Part shown: positions 29,312 to 39,212 of the stretch, one piece after another
Numbering within the stretch: the first letter of the stretch is position 1
Layout: the number at the start of each line of letters is the position of its first letter
Origin: Blastopirellula marina
GTDB taxonomy: Bacteria; Planctomycetota; Planctomycetia; Pirellulales; Pirellulaceae
Assembly: GCF_002967765.1 (NCBI RefSeq)
Contig: NZ_PUHY01000001.1
Location: 124,001 to 188,000 of the forward strand
Length of the DNA stretch: 64,000 nucleotides
Direction of reading: 5' to 3'
Program-made: the position numbers and the translations under genes
Notes under the pieces: generated by a model
Databases searched by the model: none
Told to the model about the DNA's origin: nothing
Seen by the model: only the letters and a program-made list of their open reading frames with translations

Positions 29312-29956
29312 ATGTTCGGCTTTCGCTTCAGCTTGAAGACATTGATGGGCCTTTTCGTGGTCGTTTCGGTCGCCATCGTGCTGATCACGAAATGGCAGTA
29401 TCGCGACCGTCTCGTGACGCGATTTCTCGATCCACAGTCGGCGGAATCGCTCGCACTGCTCGCCACGCCGGTTGTCATCGACGACGAAGGGTTACCTACG
29501 GCCAGCTTCACGGCGAACTATCGTGACGTTCGCTGGCTGTTTTCTCGGGCCGAAAACACCGTACCACTATCCGGCGGTTTGCAGGCCGATTTTGCGAACG
29601 ATCGCGTCATTATTCGCACTGACGAATCGGACGATCTCAAGAAATTAGTCGCCGAAATGTCCCAAGCCGACCGTTTAGAGGGGGATTACTCAGTGATTCG
29701 AGGGATTGCCGTAGATGAAAACGACCGCCCTATTGCTTATCTACCCGTCGATTTGATTGGTCCCACCTCCTCTATGAACGAATACCTAACACGAGAGGAT
29801 GGCAGCTTTAGCGTTCCCGTAAAGGTAAAGCCTAGCGATGACTACACACTTAGATTTCGCCGTTCTTACGCGGAAGTCTATAAAAGCATGCCGTTTTCGC
29901 TGGGCAAGTCGAAACGCGAGGTTGTTATGCGGGTTATTATTCCACAGAAGGGCTGA
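29312..29956 (+). CDS. Hypothetical membrane-anchored protein with a CarboxypepD_reg-like tail
   Basis: 214 aa. The N-terminus MFGFRFSLKTLMGLFVVVSV is a membrane anchor of a form often seen in planctomycete proteins (RFSLKTL followed by a hydrophobic helix). Residues about 130-210 form a beta-sandwich resembling carboxypeptidase regulatory domains (VIRGIAVDENDRPIAYLPVD, REDGSFSVPV). Role unknown. It is 104 bp after the ParA-type gene on the same strand and separated from it by a perfect hairpin, so co-transcription is doubtful. Confidence 0.6.
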   Translation: MFGFRFSLKTLMGLFVVVSVAIVLITKWQYRDRLVTRFLDPQSAESLALLATPVVIDDEGLPTASFTANYRDVRWLFSRAENTVPLSGGLQADFANDRVIIRTDESDDLKKLVAEMSQADRLEGDYSVIRGIAVDENDRPIAYLPVDLIGPTSSMNEYLTREDGSFSVPVKVKPSDDYTLRFRRSYAEVYKSMPFSLGKSKREVVMRVIIPQKG

Positions 29957-30082
29957 TTTTCCTATTTTCTGGCTATCGAGCGAGGTTGTATTTTGTCAGC
30001 CCCCCAGAGAGAATGGATTGATCGCCAACTATATTGGTTGACTTTCCATCTGCCAGTTTATCGCTCCTAATTTAGGCTCAGG

Positions 30083-31801
30083 ATGTCGACATTCGCTCAA
30101 TGTGTCCACTGCCAAACCAAGTTCAAAGCCAAACCTGAGCTGCAGGGAAAGTCTGTTCGTTGTCCTAAATGCAAGAAGGTCTTCGAGATCACGCTGATCA
30201 AAGAAGGCCCAGGCGACAAGAAGAAGCCAGGCGATGCTTCGCGAGCCAGCTTGTCGAAGGCAAGTCTTTCAAAATCGAAAGTTCTTACTGACCCCTCATC
30301 GGAGAAGTCAGGTAAGAAAACGGCTACTAAGGGTGGTTCAACCGCCAAGAAGTCAGCTCCCAAAAAAGCAGCTCCAGCCGCCGAACGTCCGAAATGGGCA
30401 GGTGAGCCAGTTGAGTCGACCGTTCCCAAGGCCGATTCTTCCAAGACGGAAGCCCTGCACAAGATTCCGCCAGGCAAAGAAAGTCCTATCTTACGTAGTC
30501 GGCGAAAGCTGGCTTCGGTCATCTTGCCAGGCGATCGACACGTGCCCGCCATGGAAGTCCCCTGGGGCTCCCCATGCAACCCGCCTAAGGACTTTCTCAA
30601 AGAGCAGGCTGGCACCATGACTCGGGCCGAAGCAACGGCTCCTCCGCCAACCGGGCACATGCCGCTTCTATCTCCTGACGAGAAAGAAATCCGAATCGAG
30701 CCGCAAGGTCCAGCGGAAGATGCCCCCCTAGTCGAGTCGGTTGCCGTTGATGTGCCGAAGCATAAACAGACGTCAAGTCAGGACGATGATCCTGATTCAT
30801 TGCTCGCAGGCGTAATGGAAGAATCGACGAAGCCTTCTTCGAAGAAACAGGACGTCGGCTTTCATCGCTCTGAGCGCGAACCCGTAATTCAAGGGACATT
30901 CACTGAAGAGAAGGTCACTTCCGATAACGATGGTGGCTTCTACCGCCCTGCCCTGCCTGGGCAGCACGAAGATATCTATGACCACACCCCAAAGACCCTC
31001 GAAAAAGCACTCGCCGCCGCACAGGCATCTTTGGGGCGTGGAGCATCGATTGATGAACTCGAGATGGTCGAGAATTCAAAGTATATCGCTCAAATCAAAC
31101 GAATCCTGGCCGAAGAGGACGACTTCGGTAAAGGCGTTGGGCGTTCCTCCTCAGGCAAAGGGCTGCCCAGTACCGCAGTGATGACCGCCGTTGGTGTTGG
31201 CTCGGGGGTCGTACTACTGCTCATCTTCATTTTCGCGATCAGCACCATCAGCAGCATGCTAGGTGGTGGCCTCGGTGCAAGCGGCAACCCCTACGGATAT
31301 CTGACGAAGAACACATCCGATTTTCCGGTCATCGCTAGGGGTCCTGCTGGGTTAGTGACCGTCGAATTCCCATCGAACTTCGACAAGATTCCGACAATTG
31401 ATCGCCCCTGGCTGAAGGCAACCGTCAATGGCGAACGCATTGTACGGGAGAATGATACCTTCCTCATGATGTATAGCTCGTCCATCCCAGGCGATCCGCC
31501 CCAGGGAAATCAGATGCCGAGCAAAGAGCAATTGGAAGTCTTCGGACTTCAAGCATTACTTGGTGGTAACGGCTACCTAACAAGTACCGATCGGATGACT
31601 CTCGACGATTATCCGTTAATCGAGTATCACCTTTCCGCGGACATTCTTCGTGGTAGAACCGGCAAGAGCCGTGTCGCTTTGCTGTACACTCAGCAGCGAA
31701 TGTTCGTGTTCTTGTGGGCCGGACATCGTTCTTCATCCGTCGTGAACAAGTTCTTCCAATCGATTAGCGTCAAGGGACATAAGTACCCCGGTGCCAGCTA
31801 A
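30083..31801 (+). CDS. MJ0042-type zinc-ribbon membrane protein
   Basis: 572 aa. Residues 5-40 hold CxxC...CxxC (QCVHCQTKFKAKPELQGKSV then RCPKCKKVFEI), the MJ0042 zinc-ribbon motif. Residues about 45-130 are a Lys/Ser/Ala-rich disordered linker, then an acidic low-complexity region to about 370. A single membrane helix (about 365-395) leads to an external domain of about 175 aa (SDFPVIARGPAGLVTVEF, VALLYTQQRMFVFLWAG). The layout suggests a cytoplasmic zinc ribbon on a long tether linked to a periplasmic domain. Function unknown. A short hairpin at 31807-31824 follows the stop. Confidence 0.7.
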   Translation: MSTFAQCVHCQTKFKAKPELQGKSVRCPKCKKVFEITLIKEGPGDKKKPGDASRASLSKASLSKSKVLTDPSSEKSGKKTATKGGSTAKKSAPKKAAPAAERPKWAGEPVESTVPKADSSKTEALHKIPPGKESPILRSRRKLASVILPGDRHVPAMEVPWGSPCNPPKDFLKEQAGTMTRAEATAPPPTGHMPLLSPDEKEIRIEPQGPAEDAPLVESVAVDVPKHKQTSSQDDDPDSLLAGVMEESTKPSSKKQDVGFHRSEREPVIQGTFTEEKVTSDNDGGFYRPALPGQHEDIYDHTPKTLEKALAAAQASLGRGASIDELEMVENSKYIAQIKRILAEEDDFGKGVGRSSSGKGLPSTAVMTAVGVGSGVVLLLIFIFAISTISSMLGGGLGASGNPYGYLTKNTSDFPVIARGPAGLVTVEFPSNFDKIPTIDRPWLKATVNGERIVRENDTFLMMYSSSIPGDPPQGNQMPSKEQLEVFGLQALLGGNGYLTSTDRMTLDDYPLIEYHLSADILRGRTGKSRVALLYTQQRMFVFLWAGHRSSSVVNKFFQSISVKGHKYPGAS

Positions 31802-32043
31802 TCGGAATTTGTTTCGGAACAAATGTCGACAACGGCCGTCTGAATTTCTGCACCTTCGGACGGGAAGCAAACGCCAGCGATTGCGTTTCGATTCTCGATG
31901 ACGTCGTATCGATTACGCGACCTAGATGGAATTGGTCAACGGATAATCATCCGCGACTCAGGCTGACCTAGGCTCTGGGCGCGGTACAATGTCGCAAACG
32001 GTTCTGTCGATTTATTCTCCGTTTGTACGGCATTGGGTCCACA

Positions 32044-32787
32044 ATGGATTGGTTCGTCTCAGATTTGCACATGTTCTCTCGTCGCTCGATTTATCACGAG
32101 CATGAAGACGAAATCTTAGCTCGAGTCCAAGACGCGCGCGTGTTCGTCTTGGGAGGTGATATCGTCGACTTTTCCTGGACCACGCTGCCAACGGTGGAAG
32201 CAACGATTGATGCCGCGATCGATTGGCTGGCGACCCTTGTCGCATCGAATCGAAATTGCCAGTTTCACTACCTTCTTGGCAACCATGATTGCCATTCGGT
32301 ATTCGTTGATCGATTAGGCGACTTGACGGAAGCAAACGAGAACTTGCACTGGGAGCCCTACTTCCTGCGGATAGGCTCGGCTGTAATGTTGCATGGAGAT
32401 GCGGTGCACTTGAAAGACCGCACCAACGTCGCCCTGGCCATGGCCCGTGGCCAACAGCATCATCGCAAGCAACCAGCTTATCGCCATGGCATTTACCAGT
32501 TGGCAATCCATTCCAAGCTGCACGCCGTTGTGGGAAAGCTGGCCAATCCTCGGAAGGTGATCGCCGGCCGAATCTGGGATTACCTCTCGAACGAGCAAGT
32601 CGATCTCGATAACGCCGTTCGGAACGTTTATTTTGGCCATACGCACGTTCCAATGAATGACTACGAGTACCGTGGGATTAACTTCCATAATGGAGGTGCG
32701 ACCATTGCGGGGTTGAAATTCAACATGCTGCCGTTACAACTCGATGGCAAAATCGAACCGATTGATCACAACGTCGAACGATTCTAA
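32044..32787 (+). CDS. Calcineurin-like metallophosphoesterase (LpxH-like)
   Basis: 247 aa from ATG 32044; an in-frame TTG 21 nt earlier is less likely. All five metallophosphatase blocks are present in order: DWFVSDLHMFS, VFVLGGDIVDF, YLLGNHDCH, VMLHGDAVHL and VYFGHTHVPM. The set resembles UDP-2,3-diacylglucosamine hydrolase (LpxH), which removes UMP during lipid A synthesis, but sequence alone does not separate LpxH from other phosphoesterases. A small leucine-rich protein gene follows after 17 bp on the same strand. Confidence 0.82.
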   Translation: MDWFVSDLHMFSRRSIYHEHEDEILARVQDARVFVLGGDIVDFSWTTLPTVEATIDAAIDWLATLVASNRNCQFHYLLGNHDCHSVFVDRLGDLTEANENLHWEPYFLRIGSAVMLHGDAVHLKDRTNVALAMARGQQHHRKQPAYRHGIYQLAIHSKLHAVVGKLANPRKVIAGRIWDYLSNEQVDLDNAVRNVYFGHTHVPMNDYEYRGINFHNGGATIAGLKFNMLPLQLDGKIEPIDHNVERF

Positions 32788-32804
32788 TTGATTTTCATCA
32801 TCCC

Positions 32805-33131
32805 ATGCCGAAACTGCCCGACTCTTCCCAGTTGATCGACAACCTAAAAAGCTGCGGGGCGCACATTCGCCTCCGCAAAAGTGGTCAAGTTCATACGCTT
32901 GACTTTTCCCATAGTGATCCCCGACCGGACGATTCGCAGATAGCCTCTTTGCGTGACCTACAGAGCCTGGAAGTTCTCGATTGCCAAGATGCTCCGATCA
33001 CGGATACTTCCATCGATTCTCTACTGGCCCATCAAGGCCTTAAATTACTTACACTCACCGGCACGAACATCACCACAGAAGGCCTTAAGCGACTTCGGCA
33101 AAACATGATCGGCTGTCGGATCGTCGTCTAG
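32805..33131 (+). CDS. Small leucine-rich-repeat-like protein
   Basis: 108 aa. Two or three leucine-rich repeats are visible in the C-terminal two-thirds (LRDLQSLEVLDCQDAPITD, LKLLTLTGTNITTEGL). No signal peptide. Such short repeat proteins are common in planctomycetes and probably bind other proteins. It lies 17 bp after the metallophosphoesterase gene and ends 10 bp from the convergent TonB receptor gene. Confidence 0.6.
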   Translation: MPKLPDSSQLIDNLKSCGAHIRLRKSGQVHTLDFSHSDPRPDDSQIASLRDLQSLEVLDCQDAPITDTSIDSLLAHQGLKLLTLTGTNITTEGLKRLRQNMIGCRIVV

Positions 33132-33141
33132 CATGGCGTTC

Positions 33142-35211
33142 TTAGAAACGCCACTCGAGACCGCTGTAGATCGCGGCGTCGGAAGTAGCGTAGCCGGTGA
33201 CTTCCTGGTATTGCGCATTGAACAGATTATCGATGCGGTAGAACCATCGCATGTTCGGTCGAATCCAGTGATCGCCATAGACATCGAGAACGTTGTATTG
33301 GGCCAGTAGCACGGAGCCATCGCGGGCATCGATTCGTCGGCCAATCATCCGTGCCGCGAATGTAATCGAGCCACAAGCCCCAAACTTCCGTGTGATACTA
33401 AAGGTTCCTTTGTCTCGCGGTCGTCGCACGAGTTGTAGACCTGTCTCGTTATCGAAAGTATCGGTATGGGTGAAAGATCCCCACACGGTCCAACGTTCGC
33501 TCGCATACCAATCTGCGGTCAGTTCGACACCGTGCGAGCGTGCCTGACCAATGTTCAACAATGTGTAAGTGTTGCTATCGAACAGGATCAAGTCGATGTA
33601 GTCGTTACGGAAGTAAGTCGCCCCCAGGACAACGCGATCATGGAACAACGACTGATCAAAACCATACTCCCAACCCGTACTTCGCTCAGGCCGAAGATTC
33701 GGATTACCAAACGGCAAGATATTCTCCGAGAGAGACGGAGCCCGATACCCGGTGCCAAGGCTACCCCGAAGTCGCGTGTTCGTCTCTCGTAATTCGTAAG
33801 CAGCCGTCGTGCGGTAGGTGCTATGTCCGCCGGTTACGCTGTGATCGTCCCACCGGACGCCACCGGTCAAATGGAGTCGATCCCCAAGTGAAAGTTGATC
33901 TTGAAAAAAGATGCCCGTCTGGTACTGACTAGCTTGGCTCGATGGGGACGGTGGGTACTCGGTTGTTGCCGATTCGTCCCAGTGCTGTACACCGACGGAA
34001 AAATCATGATCGGGCCACAAGATCGCCGTGCCAAGGTAAGTGAACTGCCGGGTCTTCCCCGTGAATTCACTCGGAAAGACATCGTCACGATCCGATCGGT
34101 TGTAGTCGATGTCGTCATAGGCAAACATGTTGATGATGTTGCCATCGAGCATCGTATTGTTGATCTCAAATCGCTGAACCAGATTGTTGGTCAAATTCAA
34201 TCGTGTCGGATCATCGGTCGGTGGCTGTCCGATCGAAAATGAAGCGTCGTCAATATGAGCGCGAGCATCCGTATATCGCAGACGATAAACAAATTCGGTG
34301 TTCTCGGTCAGCTGAACACCAAAGGCACCTGCGAGTGCCCCGACCGAGAACGGATCGCGTTCGGTACCAGTCAAAGCGGCAGAATAAGACTGCGTATCGA
34401 GCCATGACCCTGAAAAGGAATAATCAAACGCCCCGCTTTGTCCCTGGATGTAGCCTCCTTCGCGATGCGTACCAAATACACCCCCTTGAGCAGAGAGAGA
34501 ACCCGACATCGGGCCCTGGCCTCTTTTCGTCAGGATATTTACCACACCGCCAATCGCTTCTGATCCATAAAGCAGGCTTTGCGGACCTTGTAAGATTTCA
34601 ATTCGTTCGACGTTATCTAGCGTCAAGTTTGCCGCATCGAATCCGCGACTGGGGCTGCTAGGATCATTGACCGGGGATCCGTCAATTAAGACTTTCGTAT
34701 GTTGTGAATTTGCCCCTCGCAAAAAGATGGAACTCGCACCTCCTGGTCCACCCGAGTTCACCACGTCGACCCCTGGCTGTCGCGCCAAGAGCTGACCGAC
34801 AGTAAATGAATCGGACTTTTCGATCTGCTCGCGTGAAATCACCTGAACCGTGCCACCAAATTTCCGTTCTTCGGTTGGCATGTAGTTCGGCGTCATCACC
34901 TCGGCATTCGAGAACGTCGCATCGTAGTCTCGCTGCGAGTCGCCACGACTCGTGTTTCCCTCAACTACCACTGGTGGCAGCCGTCCGACATCTAGAGAGG
35001 GAATATCTGGCACCTCGGCAGCCGGTTCACCGTTTGGCTGCGTCGCCTCTTCCGGCAAGACGACTGGCTGTACGGCTATAAGGTCATCTTGAGCAAAGAG
35101 GGGCGCAGCAAACCATGCCAGGCCCAAAAGACAAAGCGAGCCCCACCAAAGCGGACTCGATCCAAACAAGCTTTTCACCCGTTTACCTTTCCATCCCTCG
35201 TGGAAACGCAT
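33142..35211 (-). CDS. BtuB-like TonB-dependent outer-membrane receptor
   Basis: 689 aa from ATG 35211. A plug domain (about 95-215) is seen: SFTVGQLLARQPGVDVV, SSIFLRGANSQHTKVLIDG, VERIEILQGPQSLLYGSEAI, GGVVNILTKRG. The beta-barrel follows, ending with the Trp-Arg-Phe of LEWRF typical of outer-membrane proteins. An alternative GTG start at 35178 would give a cleaner signal peptide (VKSLFGSSPLWWGSLCLLGL). A cobalamin riboswitch lies directly upstream, so the receptor most likely imports vitamin B12 or another corrinoid and is shut off when B12 is plentiful. No BtuCDF transport genes are adjacent. Confidence 0.9.
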   Translation of the reverse strand: MRFHEGWKGKRVKSLFGSSPLWWGSLCLLGLAWFAAPLFAQDDLIAVQPVVLPEEATQPNGEPAAEVPDIPSLDVGRLPPVVVEGNTSRGDSQRDYDATFSNAEVMTPNYMPTEERKFGGTVQVISREQIEKSDSFTVGQLLARQPGVDVVNSGGPGGASSIFLRGANSQHTKVLIDGSPVNDPSSPSRGFDAANLTLDNVERIEILQGPQSLLYGSEAIGGVVNILTKRGQGPMSGSLSAQGGVFGTHREGGYIQGQSGAFDYSFSGSWLDTQSYSAALTGTERDPFSVGALAGAFGVQLTENTEFVYRLRYTDARAHIDDASFSIGQPPTDDPTRLNLTNNLVQRFEINNTMLDGNIINMFAYDDIDYNRSDRDDVFPSEFTGKTRQFTYLGTAILWPDHDFSVGVQHWDESATTEYPPSPSSQASQYQTGIFFQDQLSLGDRLHLTGGVRWDDHSVTGGHSTYRTTAAYELRETNTRLRGSLGTGYRAPSLSENILPFGNPNLRPERSTGWEYGFDQSLFHDRVVLGATYFRNDYIDLILFDSNTYTLLNIGQARSHGVELTADWYASERWTVWGSFTHTDTFDNETGLQLVRRPRDKGTFSITRKFGACGSITFAARMIGRRIDARDGSVLLAQYNVLDVYGDHWIRPNMRWFYRIDNLFNAQYQEVTGYATSDAAIYSGLEWRF

Positions 35212-35229
35212 GCGATTTCGAACTGTCTT

Positions 35230-35412
35230 TCCGGGCGAATATCCTGACTCCGAATCATCCTTGCGTCACCCTTCCCAGAAACACATCGTGATTCCAGTGG
35301 TTTGTGACACTCGTCCTCGTTACAGTCGCGGGGCGGTGGGAGAATTGCACTCCACTTCCTCGTTCCGGCAGACACAACAGGGCCGCAGGCTTCATTGAGG
35401 GGCTAGCACCCG
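35230..35412 (-). ncRNA. Cobalamin (adenosylcobalamin) riboswitch
   Basis: On the minus strand the leader of the TonB receptor gene shows GGAAGTGGAGTGCAATTCTC, then CGCCCCGCGACTGTAACGAG, and at its 3' end the B12-box-like GAGTCAGGATATTCGCCCG (35232-35250), 19 nt before the ATG. These match the conserved core of the cobalamin riboswitch in the correct order. Boundaries are approximate and the 5' stem was not resolved. Nearness to the start codon suggests control of translation initiation or early termination. Confidence 0.85.
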
Positions 35413-35616
35413 CCAAAAGTCCGCGCCGTATAGCTTCCATCGACGTTACGATCGTACGTCTGCTGCAAAACCCGAGCGACCACCCTGCCTTGCCGAGACG
35501 ACAAAGTCGCTCATTTCTAAACCCCACCCAGGTTGATGGTATTTGCGTATCGGGTGGGATATACTCAGACTCAACACCCCGTTTATCCCCTCATCCCACT
35601 TCCCACCTAAGTTGTT

Positions 35617-38600
35617 ATGAATTGCCTTCGCTTCGTATCAGCCGCACTATCGTGCGCGTTGCTAGTTTTCAGTTCCGTTGGCGCTACCTTAGCTGCCGAG
35701 CCAGCCAAGTCCCCTGAAGAGCAACAGAAGCTGTTCCATCTGCCGCCCGGCTTCGAGATCCAGTTGGTCCTCAGCGATCCAGATATTGGACAACCGATGA
35801 ACCTGAACTTCGATGCTCGTGGTCGATTATGGGTGACCAGCAGCGTCGAGTACCCGTATCCAGCGAACGGACCAGGCGTCCAGCCTCGACCAGAACGTTT
35901 CCAGGGGGGCGATAACAAAGCGCCGCGCGATTGGGTTGTGGTCGTCGATGGCTTTGAAGAGAACGGCAACGCCAAAAAGGTCACCCGATTTGTGAGCGGA
36001 CTAAATATTCCGATCGGTGAAACTCCAATCGGCGCTGGTGATGAAGCGATTGTCTACAGCATTCCCAATATCGATAAGATCGTCGACACCGACGGAGATG
36101 GCGTTGCCGACGAGCGTACTAAACTTTACGGGAGTATTGGCAACGTTGATACGCATGGGATGTCCAATGGATACACGCCTTGGATCGATGGTTGGATTTA
36201 CGGCTGCCATGGTTTCTCGAACACGTCGGAGATCACCGATGAAGCTGGCCATGTCACCAAGATGCAGTCGGGCAACACCTACCGTTTCCGGAAAGACGGC
36301 AGCCGCTTCGAGCAGTTCACCTACGGACAAGTGAATCCATTTGGAATGACGTTCGATCCACTCGGCAATCTGTATGATGCTGATTGCCACTCGATGCCTG
36401 TTTATCTTCTGTTAAGAGGCGCACTTTATCCTCACTTCGGCAACCAACCAGATGCCCTTGGATTTGGCCCGACGATGATTGACCACAATCATGGATCGAC
36501 CGGTATCTGTGGACCAGCTTACTATGCGGCAAATCAGTTTCCTGCCGATTTCCACGACAATATCTTCATTTGCAATCCTGTTTCGCAGGTCGTTCATCGC
36601 GATAAGCTCAAACGATTTGGCTCAACTTACCTGGTCGATTCGCAGCCTGACATGGTGACGTGCGACGATACCTGGTTTCGCCCAGTCGACGTGATGGTGG
36701 GCCCAAACGGAGCCCTCTACATCGCCGACTTTTACAATCCGATTATTGGTCACTACGAATCTCCTCTTGAACATCCTGATCGCGACCGAACTCATGGACG
36801 TGTTTGGCGAGTGGTATACACGGGCGAAGGAGCCGCGCCACTGCCTGATTCTACCGATATCACGAAGTTAAACGTCGATGGCCTAATCGACAAGCTAGAC
36901 GATCCCAATCTATTAGTGAGAACGCTGGCGACGAATCTTTTGGTCGATAACTTCGCCGGAACGGCATCTGATGCATTGCGAGCTCGAGTGACAGACCTCA
37001 CACCATGGCAAGTCGCGCATGGATTGTGGGTCGTTGAACGCTTAGACGGGATTGAGCCGGTTGAACTGGAACATTTGTCGATTCATGAAGAGGCAATCGT
37101 CCGCGTTCATACGATGCGAGCTTTAGCCGAACGTCCCGAATGGAACGAACTGGAGTTCCGCATCGTTCGAGAGGCCCTTTCTGACGAAGATGCGTTTGTC
37201 GTTCGGACCGCCGCTGACGCGTTGGGGAGGCACCCCGATGTTAGAAACGTCTCGCCACTGATTGCCGCTTGGAACAAGGCACTGCCAGAAGATACGCATT
37301 TGGTCTACACGATTCGCCTCGCGCTTCGTGAGCACTTTCGTTCGCCTGGCTTTGCCCAAGCGATTCAACAATCTCAATGGTCGAAAGCGCAACTGACGCG
37401 CTTGATAGAAATGGCGAAAGTATCCGAAACGGGGGAAGCTGCCGAGTGGTTGATCGTGAACACTACGCCGGAAACTCTTGACTGGGAGGTCCTTCGTCGA
37501 GTCGCGCGACAAGCTTCACAACAATCGAAACCGGCCATGCTCGAGCGTGTCGTCGAATTAGTCAGCGGAAAAGAACCTTGGCAGCAACTGGCCGTGCTCC
37601 GCGAGTTCACCAAGGCCGAGCAAGAGGCGGGTCGAAGACCAAGCGAAAATGCAATCGCCAAGCAATGGGCCGATCAGTTGGTTGGCGCGCTATCTGGCGA
37701 ACTCAGCCAACCAGATGCGTGGACGTTTGCTCGCTTCTCGGATGCTTCAGTCAACAAGCAAAATCCTTGGGCGCCACGATCGCGAAAGAAGAGCACCGGT
37801 GAATCGGCCGAATTCCTCGATAGCATCGTCAATGGCGAAAAGAATACTGGCATTTTGAGGAGCCGCCCATTCGTGTTGCCGGCGGAAGTCAGCTTTTGGA
37901 TGTGCGGCCAAGATGGGTATCCCAATCAGCCGGACGCGAAGCAGAACTATGTTCAACTGAAGCTAGTCGACAACGGAACGGTCATCAGCAAGCACTTCGG
38001 TCCACGTAATGACACGGCCCATCAGTTTACCTTTAAAACCGACGAACACGCTGGCAAACGCGGTTACATTGAGATTGTCGACGGCAACTCGAGCGATTCG
38101 TGGGCGTGGATTGCGGTCCAAGGGTTTTCGCCTGAAGTTCCCGCGTTTCCGGTTAACGATCAACGAGGAAAGAAGGATGACCTTTGGAGCACGATTGCTG
38201 TCTATAGCGTTCAAGGAGCTACCGCAGATCTCGAAAGGGCAATCGAAAGTGACGAGCTTCCGATCGATCAGCGATTAGGGGCTGCGCGCTTGCTTCTCGG
38301 ATTCGATCATGGCGATGTCGTTCTTCCGAAACTTACGATATGGCTACAAGACGCGAACACTTTGGAATCGGTGCGGAGCGATATCGCGAAGCTATTAGGG
38401 AGCTTGTCAGACAATAACGCTCAATCCGAATTAGTCGCGGCAATGCAGTCGGCCGCCGCAATCCGCCAGGCCGAGTTAGCGTTGGCACTGACTCAGCGAC
38501 CTGAGGGAGTTTCGGCTTTGATCGATGGAATTGAAGCCGGCAAGGCATCGGCATACGTATTACAAGATCCGCGCGTCCAGCAGCAGATCGATCAACTGAA

Positions 38601-39138
38601 GCTGACCGACGATCTGACCGCCAAAATCGGCCAGCTGAAAAAGGATTTACCTGCCCGAGAACAACAGGTACAAGACCAGATCGATCGTCTGATCGCTGCG
38701 GTTACCGCGAGTGATGTGCCTGCAGAAGTCGGTGCTAAATCGTTTGAGAAACGTTGTGCCACGTGCCACAAGTTGGGCAACCAAGGGCAATTGATTGGCC
38801 CTCAGCTCGATGGTGTCGGGATTCGACCTGTCGCGCGGATCGTGGAGGATGTCGTCGATCCCAGTCGAAATGTCGATGCTGCTTTCCGTACGGTGTTAAT
38901 TCAAACATTCGACGGTCAGATTATCTCGGGGCTCCCCCGACGCGAGGAAGGCGAGATCCTGGTCTTGGCAAACTCGGAAGGAAAAGAAATCCGCATTGCG
39001 AAGGAGGACATTGATCTACAAAAGAGTTCGCCCCTGTCACTAATGCCATCAAACTTCGTCGAACAGATTCCACAGGAAGAGTTTGTGGGTCTGATTCGGT
39101 ATTTGAAATCGCAGCAAAGCAAACCAGCGGCAGAGTAA
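35617..39138 (+). CDS. PVC-type heme-binding CxxCH protein with dehydrogenase-like propeller
   Basis: 1173 aa. Signal peptide (1-27). Residues about 40-400 are the glucose/sorbosone-dehydrogenase-like propeller of planctomycetes and Verrucomicrobia (LPPGFEIQLVLSDPDIGQPM, GRLWVTSSVEYPYPA, FNPIIGHYESPLEHPDRDR-like tail). A HEAT-like helical region (about 410-720) and a beta-sandwich (about 730-850) follow. The C-terminal heme c site, CATCHKLGNQG, starts near residue 1047 and is followed by GPQLDGVG and LMPSNF. An exported redox enzyme; its substrate is unknown. Divergent from the TonB receptor and its riboswitch. Confidence 0.85.
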   Translation: MNCLRFVSAALSCALLVFSSVGATLAAEPAKSPEEQQKLFHLPPGFEIQLVLSDPDIGQPMNLNFDARGRLWVTSSVEYPYPANGPGVQPRPERFQGGDNKAPRDWVVVVDGFEENGNAKKVTRFVSGLNIPIGETPIGAGDEAIVYSIPNIDKIVDTDGDGVADERTKLYGSIGNVDTHGMSNGYTPWIDGWIYGCHGFSNTSEITDEAGHVTKMQSGNTYRFRKDGSRFEQFTYGQVNPFGMTFDPLGNLYDADCHSMPVYLLLRGALYPHFGNQPDALGFGPTMIDHNHGSTGICGPAYYAANQFPADFHDNIFICNPVSQVVHRDKLKRFGSTYLVDSQPDMVTCDDTWFRPVDVMVGPNGALYIADFYNPIIGHYESPLEHPDRDRTHGRVWRVVYTGEGAAPLPDSTDITKLNVDGLIDKLDDPNLLVRTLATNLLVDNFAGTASDALRARVTDLTPWQVAHGLWVVERLDGIEPVELEHLSIHEEAIVRVHTMRALAERPEWNELEFRIVREALSDEDAFVVRTAADALGRHPDVRNVSPLIAAWNKALPEDTHLVYTIRLALREHFRSPGFAQAIQQSQWSKAQLTRLIEMAKVSETGEAAEWLIVNTTPETLDWEVLRRVARQASQQSKPAMLERVVELVSGKEPWQQLAVLREFTKAEQEAGRRPSENAIAKQWADQLVGALSGELSQPDAWTFARFSDASVNKQNPWAPRSRKKSTGESAEFLDSIVNGEKNTGILRSRPFVLPAEVSFWMCGQDGYPNQPDAKQNYVQLKLVDNGTVISKHFGPRNDTAHQFTFKTDEHAGKRGYIEIVDGNSSDSWAWIAVQGFSPEVPAFPVNDQRGKKDDLWSTIAVYSVQGATADLERAIESDELPIDQRLGAARLLLGFDHGDVVLPKLTIWLQDANTLESVRSDIAKLLGSLSDNNAQSELVAAMQSAAAIRQAELALALTQRPEGVSALIDGIEAGKASAYVLQDPRVQQQIDQLKLTDDLTAKIGQLKKDLPAREQQVQDQIDRLIAAVTASDVPAEVGAKSFEKRCATCHKLGNQGQLIGPQLDGVGIRPVARIVEDVVDPSRNVDAAFRTVLIQTFDGQIISGLPRREEGEILVLANSEGKEIRIAKEDIDLQKSSPLSLMPSNFVEQIPQEEFVGLIRYLKSQQSKPAAE

Positions 39139-39212
39139 GTGCCCAAGCTTATTGGTAGCGGAGGCGAGCGTGTGCTATTCTGCTGGTGGGCGAATTGATC
39201 GTTCTGTCTGAC

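Noticed and set aside
30097-30660. A 187-aa open frame antisense to the MJ0042 protein gene
   Set aside because: It lies wholly opposite a better-supported gene with a family motif and has no ribosome-binding site or recognised domain; it mirrors the Lys/Ser/Ala-rich codons.
31807-31824. ATTTGTT-TCGG-AACAAAT hairpin after the MJ0042 protein gene as a terminator
   Set aside because: A perfect 7-bp stem but A/T-rich and without a U-run; too weak to call, only noted.
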